Numbered from the stretch's first letter, positions 24,621 to 34,284 are shown. The stretch: DNA of 64,000 bases from Candidatus Dormiibacter inghamiae (GCA_016464825.1 JAEKNQ010000036.1:1-64000); one strand, 5' to 3'. Notes: generated from the letters alone by a model not told the origin. Numbers and translations are program-made.

Positions 24621-25520
24621 ATGGTACTGGTCCTGGGCGCGACGGGGAATGTCGGTCCTCACGTCGTAGCCGCCCTTCTCAGTCGGGGCGCGGCCGTCCG
24701 TGTCCTCGCCCGAAACGTTGACAAGGCGCGCCAGGCGTTGCCGTCCGGGGTCGAGATCCACCCTGGCGACGCGTGGAAGCCCGCCGACGTCACGGCTGCG
24801 GCTGACGGTGCCACAGGCGTGTTCCTGCTGAGCCCGCACGGCAACGACATGGCGGACCTGCAGCTGCGGGTCATCCGCACGCTGCGTCGCACGGGCGTAC
24901 GCATCGTCAAGCTCTCGGGCACCAGTTCTGCCATCGAGCCCGCCGGCCCCCAGGTCTGTCGAGAGCACTGGGAGATCGAGCAGGTCCTGGCCGCCAGCGG
25001 GCAGCCCTTCGTCATTCTCAGATCGAACTCGTTCATGCAGACCCTGATCGATCACGTCATGCTTCCTGCCCTGCGCGCGACCGGTGCGGTGCCCAACCCG
25101 ATAGGAAGTGCCGGGATCAGCCTGATCGACGCCCGGGATGTCGGCGAGGTGGCCGCCGAAGCTGTGCTGGATGATCGGTGGGGCGGGCAGACCCTCGTAC
25201 TCACCGGTCCGCGGGCTGTCCGTTACGAGGATATCGCCAAGCAGATCGGGGCGGAGACCGGACTCGACATCCCTGTCAGCGAGACGACGCCGGAAGGCGT
25301 CGGCCGGAGCCTGCTGACGCGCGGAACGGAGCCGTGGGAGGCGGAACACTTCACCGAGATGTACCAGCTGTTCCGGAACGCCGAGTCGGAGTTCGTCACT
25401 GACGATGTCCAACGGGTCACGAGAAAGCCGGCCCGGACAGTCGAGGCCTACCTCCACGAGCGCCGGCAGGCGTTCGCCGACATATTGGGCCAGGGTCACA
25501 GCTTGGAGTCGAGCGCATGA
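24621..25520 (+). CDS. NmrA/atypical-SDR NAD(P)-binding protein
   Basis: This 299-residue protein has the dinucleotide motif VLGATGNVGPHVV at residues 4-16, then VRVLARNVDKA. The 'HGNDMADLQLRVIRTLRRTG' and 'FVILRSNSFMQTL' segments are typical of NmrA-like and NAD(P)H-binding atypical SDRs, which lack the Tyr-x3-Lys pair. Members act as redox sensors or quinone/isoflavone-type reductases. AAAGGAG lies 8 bases before the ATG. The stop overlaps the start of the HIT-like gene, so the two are coupled, though a shared function is not evident. Confidence 0.87.
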   Translation: MVLVLGATGNVGPHVVAALLSRGAAVRVLARNVDKARQALPSGVEIHPGDAWKPADVTAAADGATGVFLLSPHGNDMADLQLRVIRTLRRTGVRIVKLSGTSSAIEPAGPQVCREHWEIEQVLAASGQPFVILRSNSFMQTLIDHVMLPALRATGAVPNPIGSAGISLIDARDVGEVAAEAVLDDRWGGQTLVLTGPRAVRYEDIAKQIGAETGLDIPVSETTPEGVGRSLLTRGTEPWEAEHFTEMYQLFRNAESEFVTDDVQRVTRKPARTVEAYLHERRQAFADILGQGHSLESSA

Positions 25521-25993
25521 GTACGCAGGGCTGCTTGATGTGTGAGATGGAAGGGGCCGCCGAGGAGGTTGTGATCTTCCGCGACGAGCTCTGGGCCTGT
25601 GAGATCTTGCCCGGCTACGAGGTGCCCGGCTGGGTGGTTCTCCGGGCCCGAAGGCATGCCGTCGGGTGGACCGGCCTGGACGAAGCAGAGCTGAACTCGT
25701 TCGGTCATAGGGCGCGCGCGGTGGACGGGGCGCTGAAGCGCGTGACTCACGCGCCCGCCACGTACGTCATGATCTTCGGCGAGGCCTATCCCCATTTCCA
25801 CGCCCTGATGGTGGCTCGCGGCGTAGACGTGCCACCGGAGCGCCGGACCGGCGACATCCTGAAGCTCAGGGCCGAGTGGGCGGACCCCGCCCGCGCACAC
25901 CAGCTGCTGCCCGGGCTGCGAGCGGCATATACCGATCTGGCCCAGGCAGGCGACCTGGACACGATCCCGACCCACTGGCGCAGCCAGCGCTAG
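25517..25993 (+). CDS. HIT-like domain protein
   Basis: This 158-residue protein begins CLMCEM, the Cys-x2-Cys of many HIT proteins, followed by ACEILPGYEVPGWVVLRARR and the late histidine motif YPHFHALMVA (H-phi-H). HIT proteins are nucleotide hydrolases or transferases. Here the motif lacks the third His of a canonical HIT triad, so activity is uncertain. It overlaps the preceding NmrA-like gene by four bases. Confidence 0.8.
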   Translation: MSTQGCLMCEMEGAAEEVVIFRDELWACEILPGYEVPGWVVLRARRHAVGWTGLDEAELNSFGHRARAVDGALKRVTHAPATYVMIFGEAYPHFHALMVARGVDVPPERRTGDILKLRAEWADPARAHQLLPGLRAAYTDLAQAGDLDTIPTHWRSQR

Positions 25994-26074
25994 GTCTGCG
26001 GCCGACCTCCACCACGGGCTCCTGGGAACCTCGGCAGGAGAGGGTCGGCGCCGCGTCGGCTTAGCTGGCGCGAG

Positions 26075-27159
26075 TCAGGGCCGCACCCGTTCCTGGCCGC
26101 CGCACCAGACCCGCTGCAGATTGCGCGTCGCGGAGATGTCGTCCAAAGGGTCCCCATCGATGAGGACTAGGTCGGCCCGGCGTCCCGGTTCGATCGAGCC
26201 CCGGTCGTGGAGTCCGAAGTGCAGGGCGGGGAGCGAGGTGGCGGCGCGCAGCGCGTCCAGCGTCGAGAGCCCGGCGTCGACCAGGAGCTCGAGCTCGTGG
26301 TGGAGGCTCACGCCGTGGGGAGGCGTGACTGGGGCGCCCGGAGTGGAGTTGGCGTCCGTCCCGGCGAGGATCGGCACCCCCGCCCGGTACAGGGCCTCCA
26401 CGCTGGCTCGCGACGCGCCATAGTCCGCACCGGGCGGCTGCACGCCCGCGGAGGCCGCCGTGAGGTGCTCGACGACGGCCTCCATCATGGTCAGCGTCGG
26501 GATCGCGACCCGCCCATCTACCAGCATCCGGCCCACCGTCTCTTCGTCGAGGGCCGGTCACGCGGTGCGTGCGTGATCATGTCGGCCCCTGCCTCGAGCG
26601 CCATCCTGAACGTGGTGAAGGAAGACGCGTGGACGATGGTGAGCTTCCCGTGCTCACGTGCCGCCGCCACGATGGCGTTCATCGTCGCCTGCTCTGGGCC
26701 CGGTACGTCGGCGATGATCTTGATGTAGTCGGCGCCTTCGGCGACGCGGTCGGCGACGAAGCGGGCCGCCTCTGAAGGCCCGACCACCAGGCCACTCTCC
26801 GGGAAGGTGGGGATCCGGCTGTGAGAGCTGCCAGGCGAGGTGGCCGGGGTGCCGCAGCTGCGAATGTCGGTCAGCCCGGCCCGCCCACGGAGCGAGTCGA
26901 CCAAAGCCGACGGCCAGGTGGCCATGTCCAGCGCCGTCGTTACCCCGAAGGCCGAGAGCTTCTCCAGGGTGTCGACGCCACTGAGGTGAATATGGGCATC
27001 GATCAGCCCGGGCAGCAGGGCTGCGCCACGCCCCTCGATCACGCGGGCGCCACTCTTGTCGGTGCCGATCAGCTCTCCCTCGATGACCACCGTGTCCGGC
27101 TCCAGGAGTCGATGGCCATCGAACACACGGACGTTGGTCAGGGCGGTCTTCTCGAGCAT
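26075..27159 (-). pseudogene. amidohydrolase-family gene broken by a frameshift
   Basis: The N-terminal part (27159 down to about 26550) has LLPGLIDAHIHLSGVDTL with the metal-binding H-x-H, DYIKIIADVPGP with the probable carbamylated Lys, and IVHASSFTTF. The sequence then continues only in another frame as LDEETVGRMLVDGRVAIPTL, AGTDANSTPGAP (the catalytic Asp) and GSIEPGRRADLVLIDGDPL. Joining the two needs one base inserted near 26550, next to a short C run. All metal ligands are otherwise intact, so this may be a recent mutation or a sequencing error in an imidazolonepropionase/prolidase-like enzyme of unknown substrate. Confidence 0.8.
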
Positions 27160-27208
27160 GCCTTCGGAACGTCATCTTGAAGCATGGACAAGGAGAATGT
27201 GGAGACGC

Positions 27209-28837
27209 ATGCGCCCTGACCCAGCCGCGAGTGTGGCCTTCCTCCCAAGCTCGGTGCAGGTAGTCGTGTCCGGCGGTGGGCCGGTCGGACTCGCCGCCGC
27301 GGTCGAGCTCGGCCGTCGCGGCGTCGAGTGCCTAGTGGTCGAGCCTCGGGTCGAGGTTTCGCACGCGCGGCCGCGCTGCAAGACAGTCAACGTGCGGACG
27401 ATGGAGCACCTCCGGCGTTGGGGGATCGCAAATCGCTTCCGGGCCGAGGCGCCGCTGCCCATCACTTGGTCTCAGGACATCGTCTTCTGCACATCGCTGG
27501 TCGGACGCGAGCTGTCGCGGTTCACCGGCGTCCTCGGGCTGGTGCCGGAGGGGGACCGGTTCCCCGAGCCGGGACAGCAGGCGCCGCAATACGTGCTCGA
27601 GGAGCTGCTCCGCGAGGTCGTCCGCGAGCTGCCCAGCTGCACCCTTGCGACAGGACTGCGGGTGGTGGGGGTCGAGCAAGACTCCGACGCGGTCAAGGTC
27701 AGCGTGTCCGACCCGGCCGGCGATCGAGCCGTCGTGTCTGCGGAGTACGCGCTTGGCTGCGACGGCGGCCGGAGCACAGTACGAGAACAGATCGGCGCCT
27801 CTTACGCCGGCGAGCACGCGCTTCGTCCCAACTTCGGCATGGTCTTCCACGCGCCGGAACTGTGGGGGCATGTGCGCCATGGCCCGGCGGTGCACTACTG
27901 GATCGTCAACGACGTCGCTCCCGCAGGCATGGGGCCGCTGGACCTCGAGGGGACTTGGTGGATCATCGCCTTCGGCGTCGATGCGGACGTTGGAAGGCGC
28001 CACCCGAGGGCGCTGATCGATGGCGCCGTGGGCAGGCCGATCGACGCCACGATCCTATCCGACGACCCCTGGACGGCTCGCATGCAGCTCGTCGACCACC
28101 TGCGCTCGGGTCGCGTCTTCCTCGCTGGCGACGCTGCCCACCTGAACCCACCCTTCGGCGGCCACGGGCTCAACACCGGGATCGGCGATGCGGTGGACCT
28201 AGGCTGGAAGCTGGGCGCGGTGCTGGACGGATGGGGAGGTCCCGGCCTCCTGGACAGTTACGAGCTGGAACGGCGCCGGGTCCAGCAGCAGGTGATCCAA
28301 GCGGCCACCGAGAACAACAAGACGCTCTCGATCGAGCTTTACGCGCCGCACCTCGAGGACGACGACGAGACCGGCGTCCGGGCCCGCCGGATGGCACACG
28401 CTCGCATCCAGGAGACGAAGGACGCCGAATTCCACGCGCTGGATCTCGTGCTCGACATCGGCTATGAGGGCTCGCCCCTGATCGTGGCTGACGAGACGGC
28501 TGGCTCGCCCGGCGTTGCACCCCGCGTCCGACCGGGGGTGCGTCTTCCGCATGTCTGGCTCGAGCCCGGCCGTTCTCTCTACGACCAGCTGGGCAGCGGG
28601 ATGGCCCTCCTCCTGCTCGATGATCGAGCCGAGTCGTGGACAGCCCTCGAAAGCGCCGCGCGGGCTCGCCGTGTCCCGCTCACCGTGGTCGACCTCCGGA
28701 GCCGCGGCCTGCGCCAGCGTTACGGCGCAGACTGCGTCCTGGTCCGGCCGGACCAGCACGTCGCCTGGTGCGGGGATTTGCGATACGTCCACCCGGAAGC
28801 TCTCGTCGATCGCGTCCGCGGCGCGGCTTCGTTGTGA
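27209..28837 (+). CDS. FAD-dependent monooxygenase (PheA/TfdB aromatic hydroxylase type)
   Basis: This 542-residue flavoprotein has the ADP-binding motif VVVSGGGPVGLAAAVELGRR, the ribityl-binding FLAGDAAHLNPPFGGHGLNT, the CDGGRSTVRE motif and a C-terminal thioredoxin-like domain. This is the architecture of single-component aromatic-ring hydroxylases. The start ATG at 27209 has GGAG eight bases upstream and is preferred over an ATG at 27197 or a longer frame that lies opposite the amidohydrolase. With the VOC protein at 29066 and an FAH remnant it suggests aromatic or terpenoid breakdown. Confidence 0.9.
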   Translation: MRPDPAASVAFLPSSVQVVVSGGGPVGLAAAVELGRRGVECLVVEPRVEVSHARPRCKTVNVRTMEHLRRWGIANRFRAEAPLPITWSQDIVFCTSLVGRELSRFTGVLGLVPEGDRFPEPGQQAPQYVLEELLREVVRELPSCTLATGLRVVGVEQDSDAVKVSVSDPAGDRAVVSAEYALGCDGGRSTVREQIGASYAGEHALRPNFGMVFHAPELWGHVRHGPAVHYWIVNDVAPAGMGPLDLEGTWWIIAFGVDADVGRRHPRALIDGAVGRPIDATILSDDPWTARMQLVDHLRSGRVFLAGDAAHLNPPFGGHGLNTGIGDAVDLGWKLGAVLDGWGGPGLLDSYELERRRVQQQVIQAATENNKTLSIELYAPHLEDDDETGVRARRMAHARIQETKDAEFHALDLVLDIGYEGSPLIVADETAGSPGVAPRVRPGVRLPHVWLEPGRSLYDQLGSGMALLLLDDRAESWTALESAARARRVPLTVVDLRSRGLRQRYGADCVLVRPDQHVAWCGDLRYVHPEALVDRVRGAASL

Positions 28838-28846
28838 CTGGAGTCG

Positions 28847-29050
28847 TTGGGTCGCTGGTGGAAGGGAGATCTCACATTGCTGCGTGTAGCAAACCTCGCA
28901 GGCCGACTCCAGGTGCTTGCTCCTGACGGCACCGCGAGGGCACCGCGACCGGTGTGGACAGTCGGAGACGTCCTGGACCGTGGACGGTGGGATCCTGCCG
29001 GCTGTCTGACGAACCTTCCCCCCGGCTGCCGGACGGCGACTGATGGGTGA
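28847..29050 (+). pseudogene. N-terminal remnant of a fumarylacetoacetase-like gene
   Basis: After GAAGGGAG the plus strand reads LLRVANLAGRLQVLAPDGTA, which closely matches the N-terminal pattern of FAH-family hydrolases ('R-x-A-N-x-x-G-R'). It is followed by TVGDVLDRGRWDP and a stop at 29048-29050; the catalytic domain is absent. It probably descends from an FAH hydrolase that followed the monooxygenase in a catabolic operon. The homology is judged by eye from about 20 residues. Confidence 0.45.
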
Positions 29051-29065
29051 TCCCCGAGCGCTGCG

Positions 29066-29695
29066 TCAGACAGGTGGTTTGTCCACCTCCGGTGACTGCT
29101 GGACGGCCCCGGTCGGCAGCCGCAGGTCGACCGGGGTTCCCGGATCGAACTCTCCGGCGTAGCTCCGGCGGTGAAGCTCAGCGGCATCCGCACCGGCGCG
29201 CCAAGCCGCGTGCAGCTGCTCCGGGTCGGTGTTGACTCCGATCGGGTTCACCTTGAACTCCGGAGCGGTCCTCATCCACTCGCTCGAGGCACTCCAGTCC
29301 TCGAAGTTGTCGGCCTGGAGCTCGACGCTGTTTCCGTCAGGGTCAAGGTAATAGAGAGAAGTCGTGAGGCCGTGGTCGAGTGTGGCGTGTGGCGTGATGC
29401 CCTGGTTCTTCAAGCGCTCGTAAGTCTCGAGCAGCCCGTCGATGCCGCCGTACTCGAAGGCGACATGGTGCATCCCCGTATGTGGCACTTTGTCGGGGTC
29501 GTCCTTCAGGCCAGGGACGGCGAGCAGCGCCATTCGGTGATTGGCCTCGTCATTGGTGAGCCACGCGCCGGCCGAGTCGTGGTGGTTGGCTCGCATCTCG
29601 ACAGCGTTGGCGTACCACGCCACCATCTCGTCCAGGCGTGTGGTCTTCAACGTGACGTGGTGCAGAACCGGCTTGCCCGTTCTGGTATTAGACAT
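29066..29695 (-). CDS. VOC-family catechol-2,3-dioxygenase-like protein
   Basis: This 209-residue protein carries one vicinal-oxygen-chelate module. It shows VLHHVTLKTTRLDEMVAWYA with the first metal His, HTGMHHVAFEYGG with a second, and TSLYYLDPDGNSVELQADNF with the metal Glu. AGAGGAGG lies just before the ATG at 29695. Related proteins include biphenyl-2,3-diol dioxygenases, usually with a second domain. Here the C-terminal part (residues ~140-209) is short and not a full repeat, so the reaction is uncertain. It faces the FAD monooxygenase gene. Confidence 0.88.
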   Translation of the reverse strand: MSNTRTGKPVLHHVTLKTTRLDEMVAWYANAVEMRANHHDSAGAWLTNDEANHRMALLAVPGLKDDPDKVPHTGMHHVAFEYGGIDGLLETYERLKNQGITPHATLDHGLTTSLYYLDPDGNSVELQADNFEDWSASSEWMRTAPEFKVNPIGVNTDPEQLHAAWRAGADAAELHRRSYAGEFDPGTPVDLRLPTGAVQQSPEVDKPPV

Positions 29696-29939
29696 TGGAC
29701 CTCCTCTCGCGCGCCTTCGAGCCCTAGACGCCCGCACCGGCCTAAAAGGGCACGGGCCGAGCGCTCTCCCAGATAGCTGCTTGCAGCGTCATTCTAGATG
29801 GCGTCTGCCATAGCGGCCCTCGATTCAGCCTCGACCGTCGGCTCTACGGCTTCCGTAGCCACCCGTCCAGATGGGTGGCGGGTCGTCGGTGCGCCAACCC
29901 AGCCGGCGGCGAGCCGATGGCCACCAGCCCGGTGGACCG

Positions 29940-29996
29940 TTGACAGGTCCCCATGGGCTCTATATACTCCAACCGCACATGCTGAGAAATCGTTTA
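29940..29996 (+). promoter_or_regulatory. near-consensus promoter with LacI-type operator before the isomerase gene
   Basis: TTGACA (29940-29945), a 17-base spacer and TATACT (29963-29968) form a near-perfect sigma70 promoter. The imperfect palindrome GAAATCGTTTAC at 29985-29996 sits just after the expected start and matches 10 of 12 positions of the perfect palindrome GTAATCGATTAC at 36496, next to the lacI-type gene. Repression by that LacI protein is inferred. Confidence 0.72.
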
Positions 29997-30039
29997 CACC
30001 GAAGCCGGGACAAGCCCCCGCCAGCGGAGTAGCCGGACG

Positions 30040-31458
30040 GTGGCGCGAATCGGGCTTCTTACCATGTCGGACGGTCGCGACTTCGTGGAGCGCGACGTCC
30101 ACGACTTCGCCACGGCGGCCGAGACCGCGATCGCGGCGCGGCTGGAGGTGGAGGGTCACGAGGTGGTACGGGGCGGCGGGCCGCTGTGGACCAGCGAAGT
30201 CGCCACCACTGAAGGTCGGCGCCTGGCTGACGCGCGTCCCGACCTCACCATCTTCCACTACCCGGTCTGGGCCTTTCCCCACTTTTCGATGCTGGCCGCC
30301 GAGGCAAACCGCGGTCCATTGCTTCTACTCGCGAACGTCGACCCGCAGTTTCCAGGCATGGTGGGGATGCTGGCGGCCGGTGGGGCGCTGGACCAGATTG
30401 GTCGGGCGCACGCGCGCGCGTGGGGAGACATTCGCGAGTCGCATGTGCTGGACCGAGTCCTCGTCCAAGTCCGTGCCGCCGCCGCCGTCGGCGCGCTTCG
30501 CGGCGCCACATTTGGCCGCATCGGCGGGAGGCCGATGGGCATGTACACGGCGGTCGCAAACCCCGACCAGTGGATGCGCACCTTCGGCGTGGACGTCGAG
30601 GAGATCGACCAGTGGGAGATCGTGCGCCGGGCGGACACTGTCGAAGCATCGCGGGCTCGGGAGGGACGCATGTGGCTGGAGCGCAACGCGGCGGGCGTCC
30701 ACTATGACGGCCGCCAGCTCACCCCCGAGCTACTGGAACGCCAGGTGCGCTCGTACTACGCGATGCGGGAGCTGATCGATGAATGGCACCTCGACTTCTC
30801 CGGCATCAAGGCCCAGCCCGAGCTCACTAACCACTTCGCCACGATGGACGTCACTGAAGCGTTCCTCAACGATCCCTACGACTGGGACGGCCCGAAGCAG
30901 ACGCATGTCTGCGCGACCGAAGCGGACATGGACGGCGCTCTCACGATGCAGCTGCTCAAGAACCTCGCCCGCACGCCCGTTCTCTTCGCGGATGTGCGTC
31001 ATTACCATGCCGATCGCGGCATCTGGGATCTGTGCAACTCCGGCGAGCATGCCACCTGGTACGCCGCACGTAGCGATGACCCGCTGGAGAATCTGCGCCG
31101 GGTACATCTGTACCCCGAAGGCTTCTACTTCCCCGCCGGGGGCGCCTCCATCCACCACTTAGCCGCCCCCGGCGACTGCACCTTCGCCCGGCTTACGCGT
31201 CTTGACGGCCGGTACCGAATGCAGGTGCTGCGCGGCGCCCTCGAGACATACGACCAGCAGACCAACGAGGCTCTGATGCGCCAGTCGACCTATGAGTGGC
31301 CACACGCGTTCGCGCGGCTTCGCGTTGAAGCCTCAGAGTTCCTCGAGCGCTACGGCTCCAACCACATCCACGCCGTGCCGGGCGAGCACGTCGCAGAATT
31401 ACGAGCCGCCTGCGGCCTGGTGGGCATCGACTACCAGGGAATGGGCGAGGCGGTATGA
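30040..31458 (+). CDS. L-fucose/L-arabinose isomerase-family sugar isomerase
   Basis: This 472-residue cytoplasmic protein with a GTG start has the two-part architecture of FucI/AraA-type ketol isomerases. Late metal and substrate residues lie in ATEADMDGALTMQLLKNLAR (Glu), VLFADVRHYHADRGIWDLCN (Asp), NSGEHATWY and ASIHHLAAPG (His). It is shorter than FucI (about 590) and nearer AraA-like and xylulose-pathway relatives, so the exact sugar is open. It should convert an aldose to the ketose, which the FGGY kinase at 36559 could phosphorylate. First gene of an operon with an RbsABC-type importer. Confidence 0.85.
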   Translation: MARIGLLTMSDGRDFVERDVHDFATAAETAIAARLEVEGHEVVRGGGPLWTSEVATTEGRRLADARPDLTIFHYPVWAFPHFSMLAAEANRGPLLLLANVDPQFPGMVGMLAAGGALDQIGRAHARAWGDIRESHVLDRVLVQVRAAAAVGALRGATFGRIGGRPMGMYTAVANPDQWMRTFGVDVEEIDQWEIVRRADTVEASRAREGRMWLERNAAGVHYDGRQLTPELLERQVRSYYAMRELIDEWHLDFSGIKAQPELTNHFATMDVTEAFLNDPYDWDGPKQTHVCATEADMDGALTMQLLKNLARTPVLFADVRHYHADRGIWDLCNSGEHATWYAARSDDPLENLRRVHLYPEGFYFPAGGASIHHLAAPGDCTFARLTRLDGRYRMQVLRGALETYDQQTNEALMRQSTYEWPHAFARLRVEASEFLERYGSNHIHAVPGEHVAELRAACGLVGIDYQGMGEAV

Positions 31459-31567
31459 GACACGTAGCATTCGCTGGAGCTGCGGCACGGCCGACCTCAA
31501 TGCCGACCGGTCGCACGGTGGCGCTGGCGGCGTTCGTCTCGAGTCTGGACGCCGCCCTGGGGCGGAT

Positions 31568-33118
31568 ATGTTGACGGGACCTCCGCTCCTGGAGATGCGT
31601 GGCATCTCGAAGGACTTCCCGGGGGTGCGCGCTCTTCAGGACGTCTCTCTGACAGTGCGTGCCGGTGAGGTGGCGGCACTGCTCGGTGAGAACGGCGCCG
31701 GCAAGTCGACGTTGATGAACATTCTGAGCGGTGTGTTTGGCTCCTATGAGGGGCATGTATTGATGAACGGTCGCCAGGTCTCCGTCCACTCACCTCGAGA
31801 CGCCCAGCAGCTCGGCATCGGCATGATTCACCAAGAACTGAACCTCGTGCCCGAACTGTCGGTGGCGGACAACATCTTCTTGGGCCGCGAGCTACGTACA
31901 CGTTGGGGCGCTCTCGATAGGACTCGGATGGACCGGCGGACATCCGAACTTCTCTCGGGGTTTGGCCTTCGCCTCAGCCCCCGACGTGCCGTCCGCCAGT
32001 GCCGGATTGCCGAGCAGCAGCTCATCGAGGTGGCAAAGGCACTCTCGCTGAACGTGAGAGTGCTGATCATGGATGAGCCGACATCGGCGCTCGCCGCGGC
32101 CGAGGTGGACAGGCTGTTCGGCGTGATCCGCAACCTGGCCCGCCAGGGCGTCGCCGTCGTCTACATCTCTCACCGCCTTGAGGAGCTGGACGAAATAGCC
32201 GACTCCGTGACAGTGCTGCGGGATGGCCGCCTGATTGGCAGGCGAGCCGGCCGCGAGGTGGGACATGCTGAGCTGATCCGGATGATGGTCGGCCGGCCGC
32301 TCGGCGACCTCTACCCGCGCGAGCAAGCGGCGATGGAGGGAGGCGAGGTTGGCCTCCTGGTCGAGCACCTGAATCTGCGCGGCGATCAGCGCAACGGAAG
32401 GGCGGCGCTTCACGACGTCAACTTCAGAATCCGGTCGGGTGAGATCGTCGGACTGGCCGGCCTGATGGGCGCCGGCCGGACAGAGACGCTCGAGGCAGTT
32501 TTCGGTGCGCAGCCGAGGAGGGCCTGGAGCTCGCGGATGCGTTTGAACGGGCGGCCGTACTCACCGCGGTCGCCGCACCATGCTCTGCGCCGCGGCGTAG
32601 CGCTGCTGGCCGAGGATCGCAAGGCCCAGAGCCTGGTTCTGCAGAACACAGTTCGGTTCAACATCAGCCTCACAGCACTCGGGCAGTACCGGCGCTGGGG
32701 CGTTCTCAGCCGGCGCCTGGAGACGGCCGCCGTGAACGGGATGGTGCGGGATCTTCGTGTCAAGACCCCCGGGCTCGGTGCGCTGGTGAACAACCTGTCT
32801 GGCGGCAATCAGCAGAAGGTCGTGCTGGCTAAGTGCCTTCTCACCAGGCCTCGCGTGCTTCTGATGGACGAACCCACGCGTGGAATCGACGTGGGAGCCA
32901 AAGCCGAGATCTACGGCCTGATGAGCCGGCTGGCCGAGCAGGGAGTGGCCATCCTGATGGTCTCGTCCGAGCTCCCTGAACTGCTGGCCATGTGTGACCG
33001 AATCCTGGTTCTATGTGAGGGCAGGATAACCGGCGAGTTCCATCGTGGGGACGCGACCCAGGAAGCGATCCTCGAGGCGGCGATGGCGCGCACACCGGTG
33101 CTTGCCCCCGGCGCATGA
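31568..33118 (+). CDS. sugar ABC importer ATPase, RbsA/MglA type
   Basis: This 516-residue protein has two tandem ATPase domains of the monosaccharide-importer class. The first has Walker A GENGAGKST, signature RQCRIAEQQLIEVAKALSLN and Walker B LIMDEPTSAL. The second has the degenerate P-loop GLMGAGRTET, LSGGNQQKVVLAKCL and LLMDEPTRGIDVG, as is usual. The ATG at 31568 is chosen because the coding match starts at LLEMRGISKDFPGVRAL. It overlaps the permease by four bases. Likely substrate: the sugar handled by the adjoining isomerase. Confidence 0.94.
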   Translation: MLTGPPLLEMRGISKDFPGVRALQDVSLTVRAGEVAALLGENGAGKSTLMNILSGVFGSYEGHVLMNGRQVSVHSPRDAQQLGIGMIHQELNLVPELSVADNIFLGRELRTRWGALDRTRMDRRTSELLSGFGLRLSPRRAVRQCRIAEQQLIEVAKALSLNVRVLIMDEPTSALAAAEVDRLFGVIRNLARQGVAVVYISHRLEELDEIADSVTVLRDGRLIGRRAGREVGHAELIRMMVGRPLGDLYPREQAAMEGGEVGLLVEHLNLRGDQRNGRAALHDVNFRIRSGEIVGLAGLMGAGRTETLEAVFGAQPRRAWSSRMRLNGRPYSPRSPHHALRRGVALLAEDRKAQSLVLQNTVRFNISLTALGQYRRWGVLSRRLETAAVNGMVRDLRVKTPGLGALVNNLSGGNQQKVVLAKCLLTRPRVLLMDEPTRGIDVGAKAEIYGLMSRLAEQGVAILMVSSELPELLAMCDRILVLCEGRITGEFHRGDATQEAILEAAMARTPVLAPGA

Positions 33119-34284
33119 GTCGCCGATCGGTTCCCGGCCAGACGCCCGCGGCTACCACTGAGCGCGATGGGGACGGCCGACGACCGCTTGAGCCCGTGGT
33201 CGCACCCCCCCGGACCTGGCGGGAGCGCGGCGGGCGAGTGCTGTCGCTGCTCGGCTCCCTGCAGGGGTACATCGGGCTCGTGCTCGTCGTCGTGGCGGGC
33301 GTCCTGACCAAGGGGGATGTGTTCTGGAACCAGCAGAACCTGACCAATGCGGTAGGAGCCTTCTCCTCCCGGGGCATCTTGGCAGTTGGCGAGACGCTCG
33401 TCATCCTAGCGGCGGGCATCGATCTCTCCGTTGGCTCCATCCTGGGCATCGGCTCCATGACCGCGGCGTTGCTGCTCACGCGCTGGCACCTGGCGCCCTG
33501 GGAGATCGTGCCGCTGTGCATGGCGGTCGGGCTGTTTTTCGGCTTCTGCAACGGCGCCGGGGTGGCCTGGCTGCGCGTCCAATCCTTCGTGATGACATTG
33601 GCCAGCCTGACCATCGTCCGCGGTCTGGATCGCCAGTCGAGCGACAACGTCAGTGTGGGAACGCAGGTCGTGGACGCAAACGGCCAACTCGCGCCGTTCT
33701 CGGCGGCATTCCAGGGTCTCGGCACGCCCGGCCACAACATCCTGACCGGCCTGCCTCTCCCGATCTTCGGCAGGACCGGGGTCTACTATCCGGTGGTCGC
33801 CTTCCTGGTCGTCTGCGTCATGTTCCAATTGGTACTGTCGAAGACACGCTTCGGTAGGCACGTGTACGCGGTGGGTGGCAACGAGACGGCAGCTCGCCTC
33901 TCGGGCGTCAATGTCACTGCGGTCAAGATCGCGGTCTTCTCGCTGTCGGGCATGTTGGCTGGCTTCGCCGGCCCGATTGATGCGGCCTACAGCGCCTCAG
34001 CCGACCCGCTGGCAGGGACGTCATACGAGCTCGACGCCATCGCCGCCGCCGTCATTGGCGGAGCCAGTCTTGCGGGAGGTCGCGGAAGCATCATCGGCAC
34101 GTTGGTGGGCGCGCTGATCCTGACGCTGTTGGACAACGTCCTTGGCCTCAATGCGGTCAGTGACAACCTCCAGCTGATCGTCAAGGGTCTGATAGTGGTG
34201 GTCGCGGTCGTGCTGCAAAGACCCGGCCTACTGATCAGTTTGGGAAATTTCGGCAGGGAGTTCACAAGGAGGAGAACGAGATGA
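33115..34284 (+). CDS. sugar ABC importer permease, RbsC type
   Basis: This 389-residue inner-membrane protein has eight to ten hydrophobic segments and the family motif VILAAGIDLSVGSILGIGSM. TRFGRHVYAVGGNETAARLS, where subunits contact the ATPase, and AVIGGASLAGGRGSIIGTLV follow. The first ~40 residues are a polar extension. It works with the ATPase 31568-33118 and binding protein 34281-35267; start and stop codons overlap at both ends. Confidence 0.94.
   Translation: MSRRSVPGQTPAATTERDGDGRRPLEPVVAPPRTWRERGGRVLSLLGSLQGYIGLVLVVVAGVLTKGDVFWNQQNLTNAVGAFSSRGILAVGETLVILAAGIDLSVGSILGIGSMTAALLLTRWHLAPWEIVPLCMAVGLFFGFCNGAGVAWLRVQSFVMTLASLTIVRGLDRQSSDNVSVGTQVVDANGQLAPFSAAFQGLGTPGHNILTGLPLPIFGRTGVYYPVVAFLVVCVMFQLVLSKTRFGRHVYAVGGNETAARLSGVNVTAVKIAVFSLSGMLAGFAGPIDAAYSASADPLAGTSYELDAIAAAVIGGASLAGGRGSIIGTLVGALILTLLDNVLGLNAVSDNLQLIVKGLIVVVAVVLQRPGLLISLGNFGREFTRRRTR

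Noticed and set aside
27328-28467. A long plus-strand open frame of 379 residues
   Set aside because: It lies inside the FAD monooxygenase gene in another frame, with Arg/Gly/Pro-rich low-complexity sequence.
29798-30775. A 325-residue plus-strand open frame
   Set aside because: It overlaps the sugar isomerase gene in a shifted frame and has Ser/Arg/Trp-rich, non-protein-like sequence.
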